A model generated the notes under the pieces. It worked only from the letters and a program-made list of their open reading frames with translations, ran no database searches and was not told the DNA's origin. A program made the translations under genes and the position numbers. Positions 43,289-50,711 of a DNA stretch of 64,000 bases are shown here, one piece after another; position 1 is the stretch's first letter; every line of letters begins with the position of its first letter. Origin of the DNA: Ereboglobus luteus (GTDB lineage: Bacteria; Verrucomicrobiota; Verrucomicrobiia; Opitutales; Opitutaceae); contig NZ_CP023004.1 of the NCBI RefSeq assembly GCF_003096195.1, positions 3,266,501 to 3,330,500 of the forward strand, in the 5' to 3' direction.

Positions 43289-43774
43289 ATGAACATCACT
43301 CTTACCCGCAAGGAATTCAGGCGGCTGGTCGAGCTCGTTTACATGGGCGAAAATGTTGTGCTCACGGCCGGTGATGAGAACGAGTCGGGCGGGGGGCGTT
43401 ACGGGGAAATTGTCCAGAAAATCTACAAACTCGCCGCGCAAAAGGATGCCTGCCCGAACTATGTGGAGGCGGATGATGAGGTGGAGGATTTTTATCATCC
43501 GTCAATGGACCTCGAGGCGGATTCGCCCGCGGCGGAAGTGCTCGAGCAATACGAGAACGCCCTTTTCTGGGACGAGCTGATTTCGCGGCTCGCCGAGCGC
43601 GACGCCGAGCGCGAGCAGTTGCGCAATCCGTCTTCGGCGCTGGAAAATCCCGATGAGGCGCTCGAGCGCCAGCTCACCCGCGAGGATCAGCTCGAGAAAC
43701 GCTATCGCGCGGAATTTGTGAAAAACGATTTGGGCAATTTGTTTGTGATGTTCGGCTCGGACAGGCTTTCGTAG
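43289..43774 (+). CDS. conserved acidic protein of unknown function
   Basis: A 161-residue soluble acidic protein starting MNITLTRKEFRRLVELVYMGENVV, with a long charged helix near ENALFWDELISRLAERDAEREQL and a C-terminal YRAEFVKNDLGNLFVMFG. It has no signal, membrane helix or known motif. ATG at 43289, 65 bases after the MFS gene. It looks like a real gene by codon pattern and the highly charged, helix-rich sequence, but the family was not recognised. Confidence 0.65.
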   Translation: MNITLTRKEFRRLVELVYMGENVVLTAGDENESGGGRYGEIVQKIYKLAAQKDACPNYVEADDEVEDFYHPSMDLEADSPAAEVLEQYENALFWDELISRLAERDAEREQLRNPSSALENPDEALERQLTREDQLEKRYRAEFVKNDLGNLFVMFGSDRLS

Positions 43775-43839
43775 GGCTTTCGCGCGGGTTGTTTTTCTGC
43801 GTGGCGAGGTCTCCGGCGGAGTCGAACCCATTCACCATC

Positions 43840-43869
43840 GGAAAAAATCCCCCCGGCGCAACCGGAGGG
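43840..43869 (-). terminator. Rho-independent terminator of the TauE/SafE gene
   Basis: Read leftward, CCCTCCGG-TTGCG-CCGGGGGG forms a stem with one mismatch followed by ATTTTTTCC. It lies 11 bases past the permease stop codon. Confidence 0.6.
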
Positions 43870-43879
43870 AGGGGAGGCC

Positions 43880-44641
43880 CTATCGCAGCAGCAGATTCAG
43901 TCCGGCCAGCGCGCCAAGCGCGAGAGTCGCGGTTTCGAAAATCTTTTGGTTGATGCGGCCAAGTATCCACCGGCCCGCCACGGCTCCGACAAGCACCGCG
44001 GGGATGAGCACGGCGTTGAACTTGAGCGAATCAAGGTTGATCAGTCCGAGCGACACCATGAAGGGCACCTTGAACCAGTTCAGGATCATGAAAAACACGG
44101 CGTGGGTGCCGACAAACTCCATCTTGGGCAGGCGCATCGTCAGAAAATAAATCACGGCGAGCGGACCGGCGGCGTTGGCGATGAGCGTGGTAAATCCGGC
44201 GAGCACGCCGATCATCGGCGCGAACCAGACGGGCAGGGCGGGCTCATCGGTGATGCCCGCCGCCGTGCGCCGCGACGCCTGCCGTCGCCGCCAAATGTGC
44301 ATTACCGTGAGCGCGACGATGATCGCGCCCGTGAGCAGGCGCGCCTGGGCGTCGTCGATGCGTCCCATCGCGAGCCAGCCGGCAAACACGCCGAGCGCGG
44401 CCCATGGGAAAAGTTTCCAGAAATGCGTCCAGCGCATGTGCCTCCGGTATGCGATCACGGCGATGGTGTCGCCGATGATAAGCAGCGGCAGCACGATTCC
44501 CGACGCCTGTTTGGTGCTCGGCAGCACACTCGCAAAAATCGCGACAAACAAAATGCCGAGTCCGGCGATTCCGGTCTTGGAAAAACCAACGAGGAGCGCG
44601 GCAAAAACAACCGCGATCCATTGCCAAAGGTCGAGTGTCAT
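43880..44641 (-). CDS. TauE/SafE-family anion permease
   Basis: A 253-residue membrane protein with about eight helices in two similar halves. IAVVFAALLVGFSKTGIAGLGILFVAIFAS is the conserved N-terminal signature of the TauE/SafE (sulfite exporter) family, and the second half carries MIGVLAGFTTLIANAAGPLAVIYFL with the family's AGP turn. The family moves sulfite, sulfoacetate or related organosulfur anions. A link to the sulfatases far upstream would be speculative. ATG at 44641; glmM lies upstream in the same direction. Confidence 0.9.
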   Translation of the reverse strand: MTLDLWQWIAVVFAALLVGFSKTGIAGLGILFVAIFASVLPSTKQASGIVLPLLIIGDTIAVIAYRRHMRWTHFWKLFPWAALGVFAGWLAMGRIDDAQARLLTGAIIVALTVMHIWRRRQASRRTAAGITDEPALPVWFAPMIGVLAGFTTLIANAAGPLAVIYFLTMRLPKMEFVGTHAVFFMILNWFKVPFMVSLGLINLDSLKFNAVLIPAVLVGAVAGRWILGRINQKIFETATLALGALAGLNLLLR

Positions 44642-44736
44642 GGATGCAAAAAGTGAGGGAGTAAAGAGGGGGGCATCGCACGGTTGGCAAGTTCGCCCCT
44701 GAAAACCATGGCAGCCGTGGAACGCGTGCGCGAGCC

Positions 44737-46110
44737 TTACGCCGTTGTTTCCAGTTCGCTTCGCGCGGCGGACTCAAGCGTTTCCGCGCCGGCGCGCACA
44801 ATCGCGTCCGACGGGCCTTCGACGAGGAGGCGCAGTTTGGCCTCGGTGCCGGAATAGCGGACGAGCACGCGGCCCCTGTCGCCGAGTTCGTGTTCGAGGG
44901 CGGCAATGGCGGCCGAAAGCTTGGGGAGCCGGGCGAGCGGGATTTTTTCGCGCACGCGAAGGTTGATTGTCGCTTGCGGGAATTTTTTCAATCCCTGGCG
45001 CAGCTCGGAGAGCGGTTTGCCGGTGGCGAGCATTACCTCGAGGACTTTGAGCGCGGCGAGCAGCCCGTCGCCGGTCGAGGAAATCTCGGAATAAATAATA
45101 TGGCCGGACGATTCGCCGCCGAGCGTGGCGCCGTTTTCCCGCATTTTTTCCGCCACGTAACGGTCGCCGACATTGGAGCGCACGACTTTGCCGCCGGCGG
45201 CGCGGACGGCGGCGTCGACGCCGAGGTTGCTGTGCACGGTGACGACGAGCGTGCTGGCGGCGAGCTTGCCCTGCCGGAGCGCGTGGAGGGCGAGCAGCGT
45301 GAGGATTTCGTCGCCGTCCAAAACCTCTCCGAGCTCGTCGCAGAGGACGCAGCGGTCGCCGTCGCCGTCGTGCGCGATGCCAAACCGCGCGCCGGTCTCG
45401 CGCACGCGTGCGGCGAGTGGTTGCGGATGCTCGCTGCCGACGCCGGCATTGATGTTTCGGCCGTCGGGCTCGTTGCCCAGTAATGTGAGTTTTGCGCCCA
45501 GCGAGGCGAGTATGCGCGGGCTGGTGACGCAGGTCGCGCCATTGGCGGCGTCGAGGACGATGGACCATCCGTCGAGAGCGCGCGCGGGAAGGACCGACGT
45601 CATTTTGTCCAAATACGCGCGCAGTTCCCCGATGGCGGGCGGGGGTTGTGTTTGCGGGGTGCCTTGCCGCGATGCGAAACGGGCCAGGGCGTCGCGTGCG
45701 GTGGATTCGTCGCCGAGCAGTGATTCGATTTCGATTTCCTGCGCATCGGTGAGTTTGAGGCCGGAGGCGTTGAAAAATTTAATGCCGTTGTCCGTGGCGG
45801 GGTTGTGCGAGGCCGTGACCATGATGCCGAGCGAGGCACCCTCGGCGACGACGGCCATCGCAAGCGCGGGGGTGGGGATGACGTCGAGAATGACCGGTTC
45901 CATGCCCGCCGAGGCGAGTCCGGCGGCGACGGCTTTCTGCAGCGGCGGACCCGACTCGCGCGTGTCGCGCCCGATGAGCACCCTTCCAGTTTTTGCGAAG
46001 CGCGCGGCGGCGATGCCAAGGCGCGCGGCAAAGATTTCGTTGATCACCGGCCCGCCGAAGGGGCCGCGAACTCCGTCGGTGCCGAAATATTGGCGCTGGA
46101 TTTGCGACAT
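44737..46110 (-). CDS. glmM: phosphoglucosamine mutase
   Basis: A 457-residue alpha-D-phosphohexomutase converting glucosamine-6-phosphate to glucosamine-1-phosphate for peptidoglycan precursor UDP-GlcNAc. QYFGTDGVRG is the N-terminal signature. The phosphoserine is Ser101 in MVTASHNP, the metal loop is HDGDGDRC, and sugar binding is by GGESSGHI. The C-terminal phosphate-binding loop reads RYSGTEAKLRL. These match GlmM rather than ManB or Pgm. ATG at 46110. Divergent from rnhC with a 139-base gap. An essential housekeeping gene. Confidence 0.96.
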   Translation of the reverse strand: MSQIQRQYFGTDGVRGPFGGPVINEIFAARLGIAAARFAKTGRVLIGRDTRESGPPLQKAVAAGLASAGMEPVILDVIPTPALAMAVVAEGASLGIMVTASHNPATDNGIKFFNASGLKLTDAQEIEIESLLGDESTARDALARFASRQGTPQTQPPPAIGELRAYLDKMTSVLPARALDGWSIVLDAANGATCVTSPRILASLGAKLTLLGNEPDGRNINAGVGSEHPQPLAARVRETGARFGIAHDGDGDRCVLCDELGEVLDGDEILTLLALHALRQGKLAASTLVVTVHSNLGVDAAVRAAGGKVVRSNVGDRYVAEKMRENGATLGGESSGHIIYSEISSTGDGLLAALKVLEVMLATGKPLSELRQGLKKFPQATINLRVREKIPLARLPKLSAAIAALEHELGDRGRVLVRYSGTEAKLRLLVEGPSDAIVRAGAETLESAARSELETTA

Positions 46111-46249
46111 AAGCGGTGGATCAAAAGTGAAAAGTTGCTCATGCGAAAAGCATAATCTTGCGGTGCGTCCGCTTCAGGGTGCGTTTACCCGCGACTGCAA
46201 ATTGATTTTTCTGCTCGTGATTTTGCGGGAATTTTGCGGCGTATTGTTC

Positions 46250-47263
46250 ATGGCAAAAAAGAAACCCTCAAAAGACGAGGAACCGAAGAAACTCAGCAGT
46301 TACACAATCAAGCTCGACGACGCGCAGATGGAAAAACTGCGCGCCTACTGCGAGCGCCGTCTGTGGCTGCCGTTCGAGGTCGCGTATTCGCGTTTTGCCT
46401 ACAAGGCCGATCACCTGAAACTCAACGTCACCGCCTACACGAGCGGCAAGGTCGTCATTGCGGGGAAGGGCACGGAGGATTTTGTGCGCGACGTGATCGA
46501 GCCGGAAATCACCGGCGCGGCCAAGCTCGGCTACGACGAGGTGCTGCACCCCGACTGGTTCGAGCCTCACGCCGGCCTCGATGAGAGCGGCAAGGGCGAC
46601 TTTTTCGGCCCCGTGATCACTGCGACGGTCATTGCCGACAAGGCGGCCATCGAGTCATGGATCAAGGAGGGCGTGCGCGACTCGAAAAAAGTTGCCGACA
46701 CAAAAATTGTCAAACTCGACGAACTGATCCGCAAAACGCCGGGCGTGGTCGTGGAGGTGTTTGCGTGGGAATACATGACAAAATACAACGAGCTCATGAT
46801 GCGTCCCCGCGCGAACCTGAACCTGCTTCTCGCCTGGCAGCACGCGCGGGGCTTGATTGCCGCGCTTGCTAAGAAAAAAGTGCCGTGGGGTTTGCTCGAC
46901 CAGTTCAGCGAGCAGCCGCTCGTGCAACGCGAATTGAAAAAGAAGGACGTGAAAGGCTTCGAACTGCGCATGCGCACGAAGGCGGAGGAAGACCCGGTCG
47001 TCGCCGCCGCGTCGATTTGCGCGCGCGCGGAATACGTGCGGCAGATGCAAAAACTTTCAAAGCGTTTCGGCGCAAAACTGCAAAAAGGCGCGGGCCCCCT
47101 TGTGAAAAAACAGGCGGCGGAAATCATCGAGCGTTTCGGCGCGCGCGCCTTGGGCGAGTTCGGCAAGCTGCACTTCCGCACAGCCTACGAGGTTGTCTCC
47201 GCCGCGGGGAAACTGAACGAACTGTCCCTGCCGGTGCCGAAGGATAAATTCGTGCGGGAATAA
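46250..47263 (+). CDS. rnhC: ribonuclease HIII
   Basis: A 337-residue enzyme that removes RNA from RNA-DNA hybrids. The N-terminal TBP-like substrate-binding domain (SSYTIKLDDAQMEKLRAYC to VIAGKGTEDFV) distinguishes HIII from HII. The catalytic domain starts with Asp111-Glu112 in LDESGKGDFFGP; RDSKKVADTKI, LLDQFSE and AAASICARAEYV are the following family motifs. ATG at 46250. Full length for the family. It is followed at about 200 bases by rpsR in the same direction. Confidence 0.96.
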   Translation: MAKKKPSKDEEPKKLSSYTIKLDDAQMEKLRAYCERRLWLPFEVAYSRFAYKADHLKLNVTAYTSGKVVIAGKGTEDFVRDVIEPEITGAAKLGYDEVLHPDWFEPHAGLDESGKGDFFGPVITATVIADKAAIESWIKEGVRDSKKVADTKIVKLDELIRKTPGVVVEVFAWEYMTKYNELMMRPRANLNLLLAWQHARGLIAALAKKKVPWGLLDQFSEQPLVQRELKKKDVKGFELRMRTKAEEDPVVAAASICARAEYVRQMQKLSKRFGAKLQKGAGPLVKKQAAEIIERFGARALGEFGKLHFRTAYEVVSAAGKLNELSLPVPKDKFVRE

Positions 47264-47461
47264 AATGCCGCGCCGCGACACTTCATGGCGCTTTGGGTTC
47301 GGTTGTGCTGAATCGGCAGGCGAATGCCTCCCCGTTTCCTGGCGCTTGCGCGCCGCGAGCACAATTTTTGAGAGTGTTGACCGCCGCCTGCCAAAAAAAT
47401 CGCTCAAAATCCCCTGTTGACAGCGGGGATTCAGCGCCTATCTATTAACGTTCTTTTTCAA

Positions 47462-47668
47462 ATGAGCACGACAGAACAGCCTGACGCACCACAACAACAG
47501 AGCCTCACGCCGGAGAACTTTCCCTTCACCGCGCCGCAGCTTATGAACCGCTTTGTCTCCGACACGGGCAAGATTCTCCCGCGCAAGTGGACGCACCTCA
47601 CCGCCAAGCAGCAGCGCCGCATCACGAAGACCATCAAGCGCTCGCGCAACATGCTCCTCGCCCAGTAA
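47462..47668 (+). CDS. rpsR: 30S ribosomal protein S18
   Basis: A 68-residue small ribosomal subunit protein. The C-terminal half has the S18 signature: FVSDTGKILPRKWTHLTAKQQRRITKTIKRSRNM. The N-terminus (STTEQPDAPQQQ) is polar and variable as usual. The ATG at 47462 fits the family length. It lies apart from rpsF and rplI, its usual neighbours, and has its own terminator, so it is a single-gene transcript or follows rnhC. Confidence 0.95.
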   Translation: MSTTEQPDAPQQQSLTPENFPFTAPQLMNRFVSDTGKILPRKWTHLTAKQQRRITKTIKRSRNMLLAQ

Positions 47669-47700
47669 GGCAGGCCATCGTTCCGCGCAACAACCTTTCC

Positions 47701-47726
47701 AAGGCCGGATGCTTCCGGCCTTTTTT
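47701..47726 (+). terminator. Rho-independent terminator after rpsR
   Basis: AAGGCCGGA and TCCGGCCTT pair around a 4-base loop and are followed by further T (six in a row in total). It lies 32 bases past the rpsR stop. Confidence 0.92.
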
Positions 47727-47859
47727 GTGCCCGCTGGTGGGAAGAACAGAAGAGCTGAAAGCCTGAAGGCTGAAAATCAGAAAACCAAGGGCCGGAGTGC
47801 CGGTTTCGAGCGAAGCGACAGTCAGCCACTCTTAAACTTAAACCCTAAACTTTTCCCCG

Positions 47860-48879
47860 ATGCCTTTCCTCAAAACCCGCATCTATCGCGGCACGCCGCG
47901 CAATCTTGCCATGCTTGCGTCGGCTCTTCAACGCGGCGAGCTCGTCGCCGTGCCCACCGAAACGGTTTACGGGCTCGCGGGCAATGCGTTCTCCACTGAT
48001 GCCTGCGCCGCCATTTTTCGCGCCAAGGGCCGCCCCGCAAACGATCCCCTCATTGTTCACATCCACGACCTCGCGCAACTCGATCAACTTGCGCACCGCA
48101 ATCCCGCCGTGGAAAAACTCGCCCGCGCCTTCTGGCCCGGCCCGCTCACGCTCGTCCTCCCGAAAAAGGACACCGTGCCCGACCTCGCCACCTCCGGACT
48201 GCCGAGCGTTGCCGTTCGCATGCCCGCGCATCCGCTCTTCCGCGCGCTCCTCAAAAAGTGCGGCCTGCCGCTCGTCGCCCCGAGCGCAAACCCCTTCGGT
48301 TACATCAGCCCCACCTGCGCGGCGCATGTGCGCGACGGCTTGCGTGGAAAAATTCGCCACATTCTAAACGGTGGCGATTGTGACATCGGGCTCGAATCGA
48401 CAATTGTCGACCTGCGCGATCCGCGCCGCCCGAAAATCCTGCGCCCCGGAAAAATCGGCGCCGCTGAAATCACCCGCGTCCTTCGCGTGCCCGTGACCGC
48501 GGCGGCAAAAAAACGCCCCGCCAAAACCGCCCGCGCCGAACTCGCCCCGGGAATGTTGAGCAAACACTACAGCCCGAAAACCCCTGTTGTGCTGCACGCC
48601 CGCATCACGCCCGCGCTTATCGCTCGCATTCCCAAGAACGAAGCCGTTCTCCCGCTCTTCGCCTCCAAAAAACTCCGGGGCGAAAACATCTTTCCGCTCT
48701 CGGAGAAACAAGACCTAGGCGAAGCCGCGCACAACCTCTTCGCCGCCCTACGAGCTCTCGACGGTCCTGAAAAAACTTGGAAAAAAATTCACGCCGAGCT
48801 CGCCCCTGCCAGCCCCGCGTCAAAAGACCGCGCCCTCGCCGCCGCCCTCAACGACCGCCTGACCCGCGCGGCGGCTTAG
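47860..48879 (+). CDS. tsaC: L-threonylcarbamoyladenylate synthase (Sua5 type)
   Basis: A 339-residue enzyme making threonylcarbamoyl-AMP for the t6A37 modification of tRNA. The YrdC domain covers about residues 1-205: VAVPTETVYGLAGNAF, IFRAKGRPANDPLIVHI, FWPGPLTLVL, LPLVAPSANPFG and LESTIVDL. A C-terminal Sua5 domain follows the linker at GMLSKHYSPKTPVVL. This long form is Sua5 rather than the short TsaC. ATG at 47860. The last 32 bases overlap the convergent HAD-like gene. Confidence 0.95.
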   Translation: MPFLKTRIYRGTPRNLAMLASALQRGELVAVPTETVYGLAGNAFSTDACAAIFRAKGRPANDPLIVHIHDLAQLDQLAHRNPAVEKLARAFWPGPLTLVLPKKDTVPDLATSGLPSVAVRMPAHPLFRALLKKCGLPLVAPSANPFGYISPTCAAHVRDGLRGKIRHILNGGDCDIGLESTIVDLRDPRRPKILRPGKIGAAEITRVLRVPVTAAAKKRPAKTARAELAPGMLSKHYSPKTPVVLHARITPALIARIPKNEAVLPLFASKKLRGENIFPLSEKQDLGEAAHNLFAALRALDGPEKTWKKIHAELAPASPASKDRALAAALNDRLTRAAA

Positions 48880-49369
48880 GGGTGACCGGAGTCTTTGGAA
48901 GAATGTCCGAATCCACGGCATCTACTGCGTCCATCACCTTTTTTGTCCACCGCTCATCATGCGGGCTGACGACAATCACGCGAAAGCCGTGATCCCGTCC
49001 CTCCATCAAAACGCCTTCGGAATCATCAATGTGCAAATCTATGCCAAATGCAGGCGGGAACTTTGATGGCATGCGAATAAACCGGTGTTTGCTCAAATTG
49101 CGCCGATGTCGTTCGTCGTTGATCACTCCATCAATTCGAATGCCATACAAAAACATCCACAAGCGAATGCCAAATGGTGTGCGACCTGATGAAGTATAAA
49201 TCCAAATGCTACATCCGCGACGGCGCAGCCCGGCCATCAGTGAACAAGTGCCTCGGCGAAGAGGCTCGCCAAACCAACGGTGAACGAAGACTGGAAAGCG
49301 TCGGGGTTCCGTCGGCGTGTTCGGGGCGTGGATGACCAAAGTGTCATCAATATCGAAAGAAATACGCAT
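48848..49369 (-). CDS. HAD-like phosphatase domain protein
   Basis: A 173-residue protein starting MRISFDIDDTLV, the HAD motif I with Asp6-x-Asp8-x-Thr10. Motif II may be IYTSSG, and the late DLHIDDSEG fits motif IV (DD). It looks like a small hydrolase acting on a phosphorylated substrate. ATG at 49369; this start overlaps by one base the stop of the DUF6714-like gene upstream (TGATG), so the two are translationally coupled. It converges into tsaC by 32 bases. The substrate is unknown. Confidence 0.75.
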   Translation of the reverse strand: MRISFDIDDTLVIHAPNTPTEPRRFPVFVHRWFGEPLRRGTCSLMAGLRRRGCSIWIYTSSGRTPFGIRLWMFLYGIRIDGVINDERHRRNLSKHRFIRMPSKFPPAFGIDLHIDDSEGVLMEGRDHGFRVIVVSPHDERWTKKVMDAVDAVDSDILPKTPVTPKPPRGSGGR

Positions 49370-49845
49370 CAGGTATCCGAGTTAAACGGGTTCTTGATCC
49401 AATATTCCTCCAAGACCTGGCAGGCGGCAGCCGCAAACCCCGATTCGCTGTCAAACGCCAGAAACTCCAACACGCTGACCACAGTCCGCCGTTGCTGGTC
49501 GTTGAGCGTGTTGAAACGCGCTGGAATCCTGTCTGGTGGCCGAAGATTGCCGAGACAGGCATGAATTACGAGCGATTCGCCGCAGGACATGTGTCGAATT
49601 GAATATGCAAGGAAAGCAGGCAAATAGAAGCGCCAAGAATCGGTGTCGAGATGCGTGAATCCCCAATGGTAGGCCTCCAGATCGCCATCAGGAATATTAC
49701 GCCAGTCAGCTGGCACGATATCCGGGGGAGGTGTGTTATATGAGTCAATCTCGTCGCCCTGTCGCAAGGAAAGTGTTGCATGTGTTGCACATGCAGGAAA
49801 CGCATCTGAAATTGAGGCAAGAAGCCTTGTCTGCTTGGAACGCAT
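49369..49845 (-). CDS. DUF6714-like protein
   Basis: A 158-residue protein. DWRNIPDGDLEAYHWGFTHLDTDSWRFYLPAFLAYSIR and the C-terminal FNTLNDQQRRTVVSVLEFLAFD match the pattern of DUF6714 proteins, small cytoplasmic proteins of unknown role often found in toxin-immunity neighbourhoods. It has no membrane helix. ATG at 49845. Coupled to the HAD-like gene by a one-base overlap. Moderate GC, lower than that of tsaC, consistent with an acquired pair. The assignment is from recollection of the family pattern. Confidence 0.6.
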   Translation of the reverse strand: MRSKQTRLLASISDAFPACATHATLSLRQGDEIDSYNTPPPDIVPADWRNIPDGDLEAYHWGFTHLDTDSWRFYLPAFLAYSIRHMSCGESLVIHACLGNLRPPDRIPARFNTLNDQQRRTVVSVLEFLAFDSESGFAAAACQVLEEYWIKNPFNSDT

Positions 49846-49991
49846 GATGCTTAATATTCAGGTTTTTGGGAAAACAGTCTGCCAAGTTTCAAAATGAAGA
49901 ATTTTTTCGTTTCGAGATCGTGCGCTACTCTGCCTCTGCGGTTTGAAATTGTGTCGTTCTTAAGCACCTCGGAGTTTGTGTCCCAATGTTT

Positions 49992-50360
49992 TTATTTTGA
50001 AAGATAGAGATGGGCGCTTGTGAAAGGAAGCATCCCAGCCGTCACGAAAAAGAGCAAAATTCCGGCGCCAATAAACAGCGTGGCGGATGTATGGAGTTGA
50101 ATCCAATCGCCTCTCTTTTCCGGATTTCTCTTTAGAGCCGAAATGAGCAGGACGCTAACGATGATCCAGACCAACGGCAGCGTATAAATCAGCCAATATC
50201 CCTTGAGTGCCAGATGGCTTATCTGCGGAAGCAAATCCATGGGACGTGAATCATCCGGATAATGTAGGTAATTATTCCGAAGACGCTTCTGGGATGCGGA
50301 AGCCCCAAGGCTCATAATGCCAAGGATCGCTGTGTTGAGAATTATAGTGACGCGCCACAT
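49992..50360 (-). CDS. small membrane protein (islet)
   Basis: A 122-residue protein with three likely helices: TIILNTAILGIMSLGAS, YWLIYTLPLVWIIVSVLLIS and LFIGAGILLFFVTAGMLPF. A charged loop NPEKRGDWIQ lies between. No known family. AT-rich, unlike the neighbouring M48 protease. ATG at 50360; 16 bases downstream of the next membrane-protein gene in the same direction, so they form a pair. Confidence 0.6.
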   Translation of the reverse strand: MWRVTIILNTAILGIMSLGASASQKRLRNNYLHYPDDSRPMDLLPQISHLALKGYWLIYTLPLVWIIVSVLLISALKRNPEKRGDWIQLHTSATLFIGAGILLFFVTAGMLPFTSAHLYLSK

Positions 50361-50376
50361 CTCATATTTTTTGAAA

Positions 50377-50700
50377 TTAATGAAATATTATATATAAATA
50401 TAAAAGAGGCAGGGTAAAACTTAAAACCGAAAGTATGAGGGGTTTTTCCCATCTCAAAAATGCTATAAATCCGAAAAATGCGGCGATGGAATATCCATAA
50501 ATACGGATGACAACATGAAATATCCCCAGTCCCATTAAAGTAAACCCTTGGGATTTATTTATTTCGTAGGAAAAAAATAACGATAATCCAAAAACGGCCA
50601 GTGAGAACAGGGCTGAAATTGTTAAAAAAATGGGCCTCCTTATGGGGTCCTCCATATCGCATATTTCATCTTTGTCCAAAGGTGTTGTCTTTTTAGTCAT
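50377..50700 (-). CDS. small membrane protein (islet)
   Basis: A 107-residue protein with an acidic N-terminus (TTPLDKDEICDMEDP) and three likely helices: FLTISALFSLAVFGLSLFF, LMGLGIFHVVIRIYGYSIAA and LILSVLSFTLPLLYLYIIF. No known family. AT-rich. ATG at 50700, 11 bases after the M48 protease stop on the same strand, so it may be read through from that gene. It pairs with the 122-residue membrane protein that follows. Confidence 0.6.
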   Translation of the reverse strand: MTKKTTPLDKDEICDMEDPIRRPIFLTISALFSLAVFGLSLFFSYEINKSQGFTLMGLGIFHVVIRIYGYSIAAFFGFIAFLRWEKPLILSVLSFTLPLLYLYIIFH

Positions 50701-50711
50701 TAATATTCGAT

